The notes beneath the pieces are model-generated. The model ran no database searches and was not told where the DNA came from. It saw only the letters and a list, made by a program, of their open reading frames with translations. DNA of 64,000 nt, from NCBI RefSeq assembly GCF_012927275.1, contig NZ_JABBGG010000004.1:62001-126000 (forward strand), given 5' to 3'. Each line of letters begins with the position of its first letter. Positions within the stretch are counted from its first letter, which is position 1. Both the position numbers and the translations under genes were made by a program. Source of the DNA: Massilia polaris. GTDB taxonomy: Bacteria; Pseudomonadota; Gammaproteobacteria; Burkholderiales; Burkholderiaceae_D. This document shows, one piece after another, positions 39,210-47,399 of this stretch.

Positions 39210-41177
39210 TTAGGCCACGCCCGGCTCGGCCGGCAACGAGAACGTAAATACCGTGCCGCCGCCCGGGTTGGGGCGGTGGTTCAGCGTCCCGCCATGGAAT
39301 TCGATCGCGCTGCGGCAGATTGACAGTCCCATGCCCATGCCTTCGGCCTTGGTCGAGAAGAACGGCGAGAACAGGCACGCATCGACGTCGTCGTCGATGC
39401 CGTGGCCATTGTCGATCACCGATACTTCGACCCGCCCGTTTGCAGCATGAGCTTCGATGCGCAGGATGCGCAGTTCAGGCGCGATGTCCTGCATCGCCTC
39501 GACGCCGTTGCGGGTGAGGTTCAGCAGCACCTGCTCGAGCATCATGCGGTCCGCGCGCACCGGCGGCAGCGATGCCTCTGCCTGCACCTGGATCGCCACG
39601 TAGAACCGGCGCGCCTGCAGTTCCATCAGGCCGCGCACGCCGTCGATCACGGAGGGTATCTCGATCAGCTGCCGGTCCGGATCGCGCTTCTTGACGAATT
39701 GGTGCACGCTGCGGATGATCTGCCCGGCGCGCTGCGCCTGCAGGCCGGCCTGTTCCAGCGCGGGGCGCAGCGTGTCGGCGTCGACCGGCTTGCCGCCTTC
39801 GCCGGAGAGCATGTTCAGCGCGCCCGAGGTGTAGCTGGAAATCGCCGCCAGCGGCTGGTTAAGCTCGTGCGCCAGCATCGACGAGATCTCGCCCATGGTT
39901 GCCAGGCGCGAGCTGGCCTGCAGCTTTTCCTGCTGCTGGCGATTCAGTTCTTCGGCGTGCTTGCGCTCCGAGATGTCGAGGATCGATCCCATCCAGCCGG
40001 TGTGCTGGCCGTCGGTGCCGATCAGCGGCGCTTCGAAAATCAGCACTGGAATGCGCTGCCCGTCAGAACGCTGGAACACCGTTTCGAACTGCGGCGTCAC
40101 GTGCCCCGACATTACTTCTGCAAGGCGCTGCTGGTACTCGCCCATCGCTTCAGGCGCCCAGTACTGCATCGGCGGTGCACGCCCGATCAGCTCCTCTTCG
40201 GGCAGGCCAACCATGCGGCAGAACGCCGGATTCACGTAGGTGATGCGGCCTTCCAGGTCGCGCGCGCGCAGGCCTGTGATCATCGAGTTCTCCATCGCGG
40301 TGCGGAACGCCATCTGCTGGCGCAGCGCGCCTTCGGCGGCCATCCTGCGCGTCACGTCGCGCCACAGCGCCGCAAGGCTGGCCAGCAGGCCAAGCGCCAG
40401 CACGACCACCGAGCCGACCAGAAGGTTGGGCAGCAGGCGCGGGGCCGCCTTGACGCTGTTCGTGGCCAGCAGCAGTTCGGCGCCGTTCAGGTCGAGCGGG
40501 CGGTTGTGGGTGTACACGCCGCGGCCAGGACCGGCCGACTCGCGCCGCGCCACCACCTTGTCGTCGGCGTCGAGCAGCGCGACCGCGTTGTCCTGGGCGA
40601 ACCACCACGGCACCGTCTCGTCGAGCAGCGCGTCGAGGTCGTAGCTGACCACCAGGCTGCCGGCGTTGAAGCCGTCGCGCATCAGGGGCAAGTGGTAATC
40701 CATCTGGGCGCCGCGCCCGCCGATACTTGCGGGCCGGCTGTAACGGCCGTTGCCGGTCTGGCGCGCCAGCAGGGCCGCCTCGCGCGAGTCTTCGGTGGTG
40801 GCGCTTGGCGTGCCAGACGATGCGCGCACCTGGCCGGCGTCGTCCAGCCAGACGATCCGTGTCAGTTCGCGCGCCACTTTGCGCATCTGGTCGATGCGCG
40901 CCTGGACCGCCGCCGGCTCGATGCTGCCGGCCGCGATTTCCACGGCCAGGTTTTCCGCGCTCTCGGCATTCCGGTCAAGTTCGAAACGGACCGCCTGTTC
41001 GACCCACAGCGTGTCGGCAATCAGCTGCTCCTGCCGCTCGTTGCTCTCCATCTGGCGCGCCTGCAACGGAAGCCACAGCAGGACGGCGAGGAACAGCAGC
41101 ACCAGCGTGACCGGTAGTATCCAGCGCAGCGGACCGGCGAGCTGGATCGGGCGGGGACGGGTATGCGGTGTATTCAT
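39210..41177 (-). CDS. dctS: Sensor histidine kinase, DctS type
   Basis: A 655-residue inner-membrane kinase. Membrane segments at about residues 18-37 and 252-271 flank a periplasmic sensing domain; a PAS domain follows (about 290-405, NSMITGLRARDLEGRITYVNPAFCRMVG), then the phosphoacceptor helix MGEISSMLAHELNQPLAAISSY with the histidine, and an HATPase with NLTRNGVEAM, IDNGHGID and GMGMGLSICRSAIE. Layout matches DctS/TodS-like kinases sensing C4-dicarboxylates. It is upstream of dctR on the same strand and divergent from dctP; the gap between holds an inverted repeat. Confidence 0.9.
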   Translation of the reverse strand: MNTPHTRPRPIQLAGPLRWILPVTLVLLFLAVLLWLPLQARQMESNERQEQLIADTLWVEQAVRFELDRNAESAENLAVEIAAGSIEPAAVQARIDQMRKVARELTRIVWLDDAGQVRASSGTPSATTEDSREAALLARQTGNGRYSRPASIGGRGAQMDYHLPLMRDGFNAGSLVVSYDLDALLDETVPWWFAQDNAVALLDADDKVVARRESAGPGRGVYTHNRPLDLNGAELLLATNSVKAAPRLLPNLLVGSVVVLALGLLASLAALWRDVTRRMAAEGALRQQMAFRTAMENSMITGLRARDLEGRITYVNPAFCRMVGLPEEELIGRAPPMQYWAPEAMGEYQQRLAEVMSGHVTPQFETVFQRSDGQRIPVLIFEAPLIGTDGQHTGWMGSILDISERKHAEELNRQQQEKLQASSRLATMGEISSMLAHELNQPLAAISSYTSGALNMLSGEGGKPVDADTLRPALEQAGLQAQRAGQIIRSVHQFVKKRDPDRQLIEIPSVIDGVRGLMELQARRFYVAIQVQAEASLPPVRADRMMLEQVLLNLTRNGVEAMQDIAPELRILRIEAHAANGRVEVSVIDNGHGIDDDVDACLFSPFFSTKAEGMGMGLSICRSAIEFHGGTLNHRPNPGGGTVFTFSLPAEPGVA

Positions 41178-41206
41178 GCCGGATGTATGGGGGCGTCAGG
41201 TTGCGG

Positions 41207-41230
41207 GCTATTGTGGTTTTTCATAATAGC
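41207..41230. promoter_or_regulatory. Inverted repeat between dctS and dctP, possible DctR operator
   Basis: GCTATTGTG (41207-41215) and CATAATAGC (41222-41230) are complementary but for one position, with a 6-base centre. The 123-base divergent gap makes this a reasonable DctR-binding site. No binding data; inference from position. Confidence 0.4.
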
Positions 41231-41300
41231 AGTGCAGAATGGGGGAAGGGCGGCAGACCCAGGTTAAAAATAGCGGATTTCACATCCTCGAGGAGACAAG

Positions 41301-42284
41301 ATGCAGCTTAAAGCCATTCTGGCGGTGCTGGCCACGGTGGCCAGCTTTGGCGCCTGGGCCCAGGCGCCTATCGTCATCAAGTTCAGCCACGTCGTCGCGC
41401 CCGATACGCCGAAAGGGCAGGCCGCCGAACGCTTCCAGGCGCTGGCGGCAAAATACAGCAAGGGCCGCGTGAAGGTCGAGGTGTACCCGGAAAGCCAGCT
41501 GTACAAGGACAAGGAAGAACTCGAGGCGCTGCAGCTTGGCGCGGTGCAGATGCTGGCGCCGTCGCTGGCCAAATTCGGCCCGCTCGGCGTCAAGGAGTTC
41601 GAAGCGTTCGACCTGCCGTACCTCTTCCCGTCCAAGGCGGCGCTGTACCGGGTGACCGAGGGGCCGATCGGCAAGTCGCTGCTCAAGAAGCTCGAACCGA
41701 AAGGGATCACCGGGCTGGCTTACTGGGACAATGGCTTCAAGGTCATGTCGGCCAATAAGCCGCTGCGCGTGCCGGCCGATTTCCGCGGCCTGAAGATGCG
41801 CATCCAGTCGTCCAAGGTGCTCGATGCGCAGATGCGCGCGCTGGGCGCCTACCCGCAGGTGCTGGCGTTCTCCGAGGTGTATCAGGCTTTGAAAATCGGC
41901 GTGGCGGACGGCACCGAGAACCCGCCGTCCAACATGTTCACCCAGAAGATGCACGAGGTGCAGAAGCACGTGACGCTGTCGAACCACGGCTACCTTGGCT
42001 ATGCGGTCATCGTGAACAAGAAGTTCTGGGAGGGGCTGCCGGCCGACGTGCGGCGCTCGCTGGAGCTGGCGATGCGCGAAGCGACCGTCTATGAAAAGCA
42101 GATCTCGCAGCGCGATAACGACCTGGCGATGGAAGCGATCCGGCGCGCGGGAACGACGGTCGTCTATAGCCTGACCCCGCAGGAACAAGCCGCGTGGCGC
42201 AAGGCGCTGTTGCCGGTGCATAAGCAAATGGAAAACCGGATCGGTAAAGAGCTGATCGAGGCCATCACAAAGGCGGCGAAATAG
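41301..42284 (+). CDS. dctP: TRAP transporter substrate-binding protein DctP
   Basis: A 327-residue periplasmic binding protein. The signal peptide (MQLKAILAVLATVASFGAWA) is followed by a DctP domain: IKFSHVVAPDTPKGQAAERF, VEVYPESQLYKDKEELEAL, MRIQSSKVLDAQMRALGAYP with the carboxylate-binding arginine, and FSEVYQALKIGVADGTENPPSN. It would bind a C4-dicarboxylate or similar organic acid. GAGGAGAC before the ATG is a strong ribosome site. The dctQ and dctM membrane genes that normally follow are absent; next on this strand is ogt. The membrane part must lie elsewhere, or this protein serves as a sensor for DctS. Confidence 0.92.
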   Translation: MQLKAILAVLATVASFGAWAQAPIVIKFSHVVAPDTPKGQAAERFQALAAKYSKGRVKVEVYPESQLYKDKEELEALQLGAVQMLAPSLAKFGPLGVKEFEAFDLPYLFPSKAALYRVTEGPIGKSLLKKLEPKGITGLAYWDNGFKVMSANKPLRVPADFRGLKMRIQSSKVLDAQMRALGAYPQVLAFSEVYQALKIGVADGTENPPSNMFTQKMHEVQKHVTLSNHGYLGYAVIVNKKFWEGLPADVRRSLELAMREATVYEKQISQRDNDLAMEAIRRAGTTVVYSLTPQEQAAWRKALLPVHKQMENRIGKELIEAITKAAK

Positions 42285-42585
42285 CTTCGTTTACGTCTAA
42301 AATAAAGTTTCCGAAAGTGTACAAAAAGCCACAACCTGAAAATCCAGATAGGCTATGATTGCCTCCGACGTTGCCCGTCAGTGGATTGCACGGCACACAA
42401 GGATTCGGTTTGGGGAGTAGTAGATAAAAGCACGGTAGTTCATACCGGAGATATATCGAGGAGACGCGCGTTTTACAGAATGCCGTTGGCATGACCGACA
42501 GCCGGAAACGTGACCAAATTTGAAACGCACCCTGCGGGGTGCGTTTTTTTTCGCCTGTGCCCTGGCGCTGCGGTAAACTGCGGGC
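42285..42585. other. Gap between dctP and ogt with an isolated terminator
   Basis: About 300 bases, AT-richer than average, without a convincing protein gene. It ends with a strong intrinsic terminator (listed separately) about 240 bases after the dctP stop. The stretch could be a long dctP 3' untranslated region or carry a small RNA of up to about 200 nt; TATGAT near 42353 is a possible -10 box. No known RNA family was recognised. Confidence 0.35.
42524..42550 (+). terminator. Strong intrinsic terminator upstream of ogt
   Basis: AACGCACCC (42524-42532), loop TGCG, GGGTGCGTT (42537-42545), followed by a run of Ts. A textbook rho-independent terminator reading on the plus strand. Confidence 0.9.
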
Positions 42586-43110
42586 ATGAAACCACAGCAA
42601 GGCAGTGAAATCTTCAGCGCCATCGTTGCCGCTCCGTTTGGCGCGATCGGCATCCGCACCGACGCGGGCGTGATCCGCGAACTGGTCTACTTGCCGCCGC
42701 ACTTCCACGAGAAGGACGCGACCGACGCGCTGGCCGACCAGGCCACCGCGCAGGTGCAGCGCTACCTGGCCGATCCCGATTACCAGTTCAGCCTGCCCCT
42801 GATCGCGGCCGGCAGCGTGTTCCAGCAAAAGGTATGGGGCGCCATCTCTCAGATTCCGCGCGGCACGGTGCGCACCTACGGGTACATTGCCAAGCACATC
42901 GGTTCGGCCCCGCGCGCAGTCGGCCAGGCCTGCGGCGCCAACTGGTTCCCGCTGATTATCCCTTGCCACCGCGTCACCGCGGCTGGCGGCCTGGGCGGCT
43001 TCTCCAACCACGACGACGAAAACGGCTTCCACCTGAGCGTCAAGCGCTGGCTGCTCCGCCACGAAGGCGTTACTGATTCTCCATGGCAACAGCAAGCAAT
43101 CTGGCCCTGA
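42586..43110 (+). CDS. ogt: Methylated-DNA--protein-cysteine methyltransferase Ogt
   Basis: A 174-residue O6-alkylguanine transferase. The active-site motif is PLIIPCHRVTAAGGLGGFS, and the helix-turn-helix region FQQKVWGAISQIPRGTVRTYGYIA precedes it, followed by the RAVGQACGANW stretch that flips the base. It repairs O6-methylguanine by transferring the alkyl group to its own cysteine. Its last 28 bases overlap the xerD start, a linkage common in betaproteobacteria. The ATG at 42586 follows a weak ribosome site; the family start is consistent. Confidence 0.93.
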   Translation: MKPQQGSEIFSAIVAAPFGAIGIRTDAGVIRELVYLPPHFHEKDATDALADQATAQVQRYLADPDYQFSLPLIAAGSVFQQKVWGAISQIPRGTVRTYGYIAKHIGSAPRAVGQACGANWFPLIIPCHRVTAAGGLGGFSNHDDENGFHLSVKRWLLRHEGVTDSPWQQQAIWP

Positions 43111-43988
43111 TCGACGAGTTCTGCGACAACCTCTGGCTGGAACAGGGGCTGGCGAAGAATTCGCTCGATGCTTACCGGCGCGACATGCGCCTGTTCGCGC
43201 GCTGGCTTGAAGTGAAGCGTCCGGGCAACGACTCGCTGTACACAGTCGAGCCGCACGACCTCGCCGCCTACTTCGCCGACCGCCACGCCGAGTCGAAGCC
43301 CAGTTCTGCCAACCGGCGCTTGTCCGTGCTCAAACGTTTTTACCAGCTGGCGCTGCGCAACAAGCAGGTGAGCAGCGATCCCTGCCTGCACATGGCCTCG
43401 GCGAAGCAGCCGAGCCGCTTCGTCCACACGCTCAGCGAAGCGCAAGTGGAAGCCTTGCTGGCCGCGCCCGATGTCAACACGCCGCTCGGACTGCGCGAGC
43501 GCACCATGCTGGAGCTGATGTACGCCAGCGGGCTGCGGGTGTCGGAACTGGTGGCGCTCAGGATGGTCGAACTGAGCCTGAACGACGGCGTGCTGCGTGT
43601 CACCGGCAAGGGCAGCAAGACGCGGCTGGTGCCGTTCGGGCAGGAAGCGCGCCGCTGGGTCGAGCGCTATGTCAGCGAGGCGCGCGGCGTGATCCTCGAC
43701 GGCCAGGTCGACGACGCGCTGTTCGTGACCGCGCGCGGCGGGCCGATGACGCGCCAGATGTTCTGGATACTGATCAAGAAACATGCGGCCCGGGCCGGCA
43801 TCACGGCGCCGCTGTCGCCGCACACCTTGCGCCACGCCTTCGCCACCCACCTGCTCAATCACGGCGCCGACCTGCGCGTGGTGCAGCTGCTGCTTGGCCA
43901 CTCGGATATTTCCACAACGCAAATCTATACCCATGTCGCACGGGAACGCCTGAAACACCTTCACGCACAGCATCATCCACGTGGTTAA
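43083..43988 (+). CDS. xerD: Site-specific tyrosine recombinase XerD
   Basis: A 301-residue tyrosine recombinase with an N-terminal SAM-like core-binding domain (IDEFCDNLWLEQGLAKNSLDAYRRDM...) and a catalytic domain: Arg in YASGLRVSELVALR, Lys in TGKGSKTRLVPF, then HTLRHAFATHLLNHGADLR, LLGHSDISTTQIYTH with the tyrosine nucleophile. The size and gene context fit XerD, which with XerC resolves chromosome dimers at dif. Housekeeping, not a mobile-element integrase. Overlaps ogt by 28 bases. Confidence 0.92.
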   Translation: MATASNLALIDEFCDNLWLEQGLAKNSLDAYRRDMRLFARWLEVKRPGNDSLYTVEPHDLAAYFADRHAESKPSSANRRLSVLKRFYQLALRNKQVSSDPCLHMASAKQPSRFVHTLSEAQVEALLAAPDVNTPLGLRERTMLELMYASGLRVSELVALRMVELSLNDGVLRVTGKGSKTRLVPFGQEARRWVERYVSEARGVILDGQVDDALFVTARGGPMTRQMFWILIKKHAARAGITAPLSPHTLRHAFATHLLNHGADLRVVQLLLGHSDISTTQIYTHVARERLKHLHAQHHPRG

Positions 43989-44067
43989 TTCAAATGCCTT
44001 TCGCATAACTGCGTCATAATGGTAACGGGGGGCAGGTTTTCTATCCCATTAACCTGAGAGGTGACGC

Positions 44068-44238
44068 ATGGCTAAGACCAATTTCTCGTATGAGAAACGG
44101 CAGCGAGAGTTAGAGAAGAAGAAAAAGGCCGAAGAAAAGGCCCGGAAAAAAGCAGAAGCAAAGCTCAGGGGGGAGCCTGAGGTCGCCGAGGAAGGCGACG
44201 CGCCCGAGGAAACGCAGGAAGAGCAGGGCCAGGCTTAA
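44068..44238 (+). CDS. Small lysine-rich conserved protein (56 residues)
   Basis: A 56-residue protein: MAKTNFSYEKRQRELEKKKK leads into a Lys/Glu/Ala-rich helix up to about residue 33 and an acidic tail (EVAEEGDAPEETQEEQGQA). The charge separation, very basic first half and very acidic second half, is striking. GAGAGGTG stands eight bases before the ATG, and codon use is typical of the genome, so I consider it real. Similar MAKxNFSYEKRQxELEKKKK proteins are common in Burkholderiales as uncharacterised proteins, sometimes linked to nucleic-acid binding by composition only. A bidirectional terminator follows. Confidence 0.72.
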   Translation: MAKTNFSYEKRQRELEKKKKAEEKARKKAEAKLRGEPEVAEEGDAPEETQEEQGQA

Positions 44239-44245
44239 CAGATTT

Positions 44246-44276
44246 ACGCCGTTCCCGCCAATGGCGGCAACGGCGT
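44246..44276. terminator. Bidirectional hairpin terminator
   Basis: ACGCCGTTCCCGCC (44246-44259), loop AAT, GGCGGCAACGGCGT (44263-44276): 13 of 14 positions pair. It lies between the small lysine-rich gene (plus) and the RND pump gene (minus), which converge. Confidence 0.8.
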
Positions 44277-44282
44277 TGCGGA

Positions 44283-47200
44283 TCATGCAGCTTCAGCGAG
44301 AGCGGTTTCTTCCGCCGCGCGATCCGGCGCACCCTTGAACCAGCGCGCCGCTTTCTTGCCGAGGTTATCCAGGTAGGTGTACGCCACCGGCACCACCACC
44401 AGGGTCAACAGCGTCGACGTAATCACCCCGCCAATCACCGCACGCCCCATCGGCGCTTGCGATTCGCCGCCGTCGCCCATGCCGATCGCCATCGGCAGCA
44501 TCCCGAAAATCATCGCCAGCGTGGTCATCAGGATCGGGCGCAGCCGCACCTGGCCTGCGTCGAGGATCGCGTCATGCTGGCTCTTGCCGTTGCGCTGGCC
44601 GTGGTTGGTGAAGTCGACCAGCAAAATCGCGTTCTTCGTCACCAGCCCCATCAGCATCACGATACCGATCACCGAGAAGATGTTCAGCGTGCTGCCCGTG
44701 ACCAGCAGCGCAATCAGCACGCCGATCATCGACAGCGGCAGCGACGACATGATCGCGATCGGCTGCAGGAAGCTGCCGAACTGCGAGGCCAGCACCAGGT
44801 AGATGAAGATGATCGCGATGCCAAGCGCCTTGGCTGCGCCGCCCAGCGTCTCGGCCATCTGCTCGGCTTCGCCGCCGACGTCGAAGCGCACCCCTTCCGG
44901 CAGCTCGATGCCGTCCATCGCCTTCTTCACTTCGCTGTTGACGTCGCCGTTAGGGCGGCCTTCAATCGCGGCGTACACCGCCACCCGGCGCTCCAGCGCC
45001 TGGCGCTTGAGAACCTGCGGGCTGGTCGAAGGAACGAACTCCACCACCTGGCGCAGCGGCACCATGATCGGGTTGCCGTCCGCGTCCTTCTTGCTCGATG
45101 CGAGCGACAGGTCGGCCAGGTCGGAGACCTTCTGGCGGCCCGATTTCGGCAGCTGCACGTTGACGTCGTAGTTCTGGCCGTCCGGCGCGAGCCAGCGGCT
45201 GATCTGGTCGCCCGCGACGAACGGACGCAGCGCCGCACCGATCTGCTGGGTCGACAGGCCAAGGTCGCTGGCCAGCTCGTTGTTGATCTTGATGATGGTG
45301 GCCGGGTTCGCGCCTTCCTGGCTGTATTCGATATCGACCACGCCTTTAATCTTGCGCATCTTGTCCATCAGGCGCTGGGCCGCCGCATCGAGCTTGGCTT
45401 CGTCCTGGCCCAGGATCGCGATGAAGATCGGCTTCTGGCCGACCGACATCGTGATGCCGGCAATCGGCTGCAGGCGGGCGCGGATCAGCTGCTCGAGTTC
45501 CTTCTGCGAGCGCCGTTCGGTTTTCTTCACGTCGGTCAGTTTCAGGTTGACCTGGGCGGTGTTGCGGCCGTCCCAGGTGCCGACGGTGGTGATCACCTTG
45601 TCGATTTCCTTGAACTCGCCCAGTGCGGTTTCGACCTGCTGGACCTTGGCGTTGGTGTAGTCGAGGCTGGAGCCGACCGGGGTCTTGAAGCGCAGCTGGA
45701 TGTAGCCGTTGTCGGTTTCCGGGAACATCTCGCCGCCGACCATCGGCATCAGGGCCAGGCTGCCGATGAACAGGGCCAGCGCCAGGGCCAGCGTCGCTTT
45801 GCGCCAGCGCAGCGCCAGCTCCAGCACGCGGCCGTACCAGACGTGCACGCGGGTGATGCCTTGTTCGACTTTCTCCATCAGGTGGCCAAGCCACGGCACA
45901 TACCTGAAGCGGTTCTTGACCGGGTCGCGCCAGACCGACGACAGCATCGGGTCGAGCGTGAACGAGACGAACAGCGACACCAGCACCGCCACCGCGACGG
46001 TAATGCCGAACTGGAGGAAGAAGCGGCCGATGATGCCGTCCATGAAGGCGACCGGCACGAATACGGCGACAATCGCGAACGTCGTGGCCATCACGGCCAG
46101 GCCGATCTCGTTGGTGCCGTCGTTGGCGGCGTCGACATGGTTTTTGCCCATGTCGTGGTGGCGCACGATGTTTTCGCGCACCACGATGGCGTCGTCGATC
46201 AGCAGCCCGATGCACAGCGACAGCGCCATCAGCGTCAGGAAGTTGAGCGTGAAGCCGAAGTATTTCATCGCGATGAAACTGGCCATCACCGAGATCGGCA
46301 GGGTCAGGCCGGTGATGACGGTGCTGCGCCACGAGTGCAGGAACAGGAACACGATCAGCATCGTCAGGATCGCGCCTTCCATGATGGTGCGCTTGACGTT
46401 ATCGAGCTGGCTCTGGACCCGCTGCGACTGGTCTTCGAGGATGCCCAGCTTGATATCGGCCGGCAGGGTCTTCTGCATCTTCTCGACCGCGAGCTTGATG
46501 CCGGTGCCGACTTCGACCACGTTGGCATCCTGGATCTTGGTCACTTCGAGCGTGATGGCGCGTACGCCGTTGATGCGCGAGATCGACATCTCTTCCTGCT
46601 CGCCGTCGACCACCCCGGCCACCTGTTCGAGGTAGACCGGGCCGCTGGCGCGGCGCGCCACGATGATCTTGTTGAAGCCGCGCGCATCCTTGATCTTGCC
46701 TTCGACCCGCACCAGCCGCTCGGCCGCGCCGTAGCTGATGTTACCGGCCGGCAGGTTGGTGTTGGTGGCCTGGATCGCGCGCAGCACCTCGTCGACGCCG
46801 ACGTTCTGCGCCGCCAGCGCATCCGGCTTGAGGTTGACCAGCACCTGGCGGTTGGTCCGGCCGTTGACGCGTACCTGGCCGACGCCGGCCACGCCCTGCA
46901 GGCGCTTGGTGATGACCTGCTCGGTCAGGGTCGACAGGTCGCGCACGCTGCGGGTGTCCGACATCAGGCTGAGCTCGACGACCGCCTGCTCGTTGTCGCC
47001 TTCGGCACGCACGATGAACGGCTCCTTGGCCTCCTTCGGGAAGGCGGGGCGCACGCGGCCGATCTTGTCGCGCATGTCGATCATCGCCTTGTCCATGTTG
47101 GTGGACAGGTTGAACTCGATCGAGACGCCGGCGCGGCCTTCCCATGAATTGCTGCGGATGGTCTTGACGCCGCTGACGGTGTTGATGGTGTCTTCGAGCT

Positions 47201-47396
47201 GGCGCGTGATGTCGTTCTCGACCTGCTCGGGCGACGCGCCCGGATAGGCCACTTCGACCCACGCGAACGGCAGCGCCACGTTCGGCATCGCTTCGACGCC
47301 GAGGCTGCGGTACGAGAACAGGCCGAGCACGACCAGCGCCACCATCACCATGGTGGCGAAGACAGGATTCCTGATACTGGTTTTAGTGATCCACAT
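44283..47396 (-). CDS. RND efflux permease (HAE1/AcrB-like)
   Basis: A 1037-residue RND transporter. MWITKTSIRNPVFATMVMVALVVLG begins the first membrane helix; GASPEQVENDITRQLED is the class motif; the proton-relay region reads LTLMALSLCIGLLIDDAIVVREN (two aspartates in helix 4), and the C-terminal half repeats the helix set with VTKNAILLVDFTN and MTTLAMIFGMLPMAIGMGDG. Two large periplasmic porter domains are complete. It exports drugs or other hydrophobic compounds with the adaptor encoded three bases upstream. No outer-membrane TolC-like gene is present. It more resembles the MdtB/MdtC-AcrB-like hydrophobe exporters than metal pumps (CzcA). Confidence 0.92.
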   Translation of the reverse strand: MWITKTSIRNPVFATMVMVALVVLGLFSYRSLGVEAMPNVALPFAWVEVAYPGASPEQVENDITRQLEDTINTVSGVKTIRSNSWEGRAGVSIEFNLSTNMDKAMIDMRDKIGRVRPAFPKEAKEPFIVRAEGDNEQAVVELSLMSDTRSVRDLSTLTEQVITKRLQGVAGVGQVRVNGRTNRQVLVNLKPDALAAQNVGVDEVLRAIQATNTNLPAGNISYGAAERLVRVEGKIKDARGFNKIIVARRASGPVYLEQVAGVVDGEQEEMSISRINGVRAITLEVTKIQDANVVEVGTGIKLAVEKMQKTLPADIKLGILEDQSQRVQSQLDNVKRTIMEGAILTMLIVFLFLHSWRSTVITGLTLPISVMASFIAMKYFGFTLNFLTLMALSLCIGLLIDDAIVVRENIVRHHDMGKNHVDAANDGTNEIGLAVMATTFAIVAVFVPVAFMDGIIGRFFLQFGITVAVAVLVSLFVSFTLDPMLSSVWRDPVKNRFRYVPWLGHLMEKVEQGITRVHVWYGRVLELALRWRKATLALALALFIGSLALMPMVGGEMFPETDNGYIQLRFKTPVGSSLDYTNAKVQQVETALGEFKEIDKVITTVGTWDGRNTAQVNLKLTDVKKTERRSQKELEQLIRARLQPIAGITMSVGQKPIFIAILGQDEAKLDAAAQRLMDKMRKIKGVVDIEYSQEGANPATIIKINNELASDLGLSTQQIGAALRPFVAGDQISRWLAPDGQNYDVNVQLPKSGRQKVSDLADLSLASSKKDADGNPIMVPLRQVVEFVPSTSPQVLKRQALERRVAVYAAIEGRPNGDVNSEVKKAMDGIELPEGVRFDVGGEAEQMAETLGGAAKALGIAIIFIYLVLASQFGSFLQPIAIMSSLPLSMIGVLIALLVTGSTLNIFSVIGIVMLMGLVTKNAILLVDFTNHGQRNGKSQHDAILDAGQVRLRPILMTTLAMIFGMLPMAIGMGDGGESQAPMGRAVIGGVITSTLLTLVVVPVAYTYLDNLGKKAARWFKGAPDRAAEETALAEAA

Positions 47397-47399
47397 GGC

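Noticed and set aside
43083-43988. Tyrosine recombinase as a mobile-element integrase
   Set aside because: Length, full RKHRHY set and overlap with ogt identify housekeeping XerD; no element ends are seen around it.
44457-47147. 896-codon open frame on the plus strand across the RND pump gene
   Set aside because: Antisense shadow; low-complexity His/Arg/Gln composition, no ribosome site, and the minus-strand gene has every RND motif.
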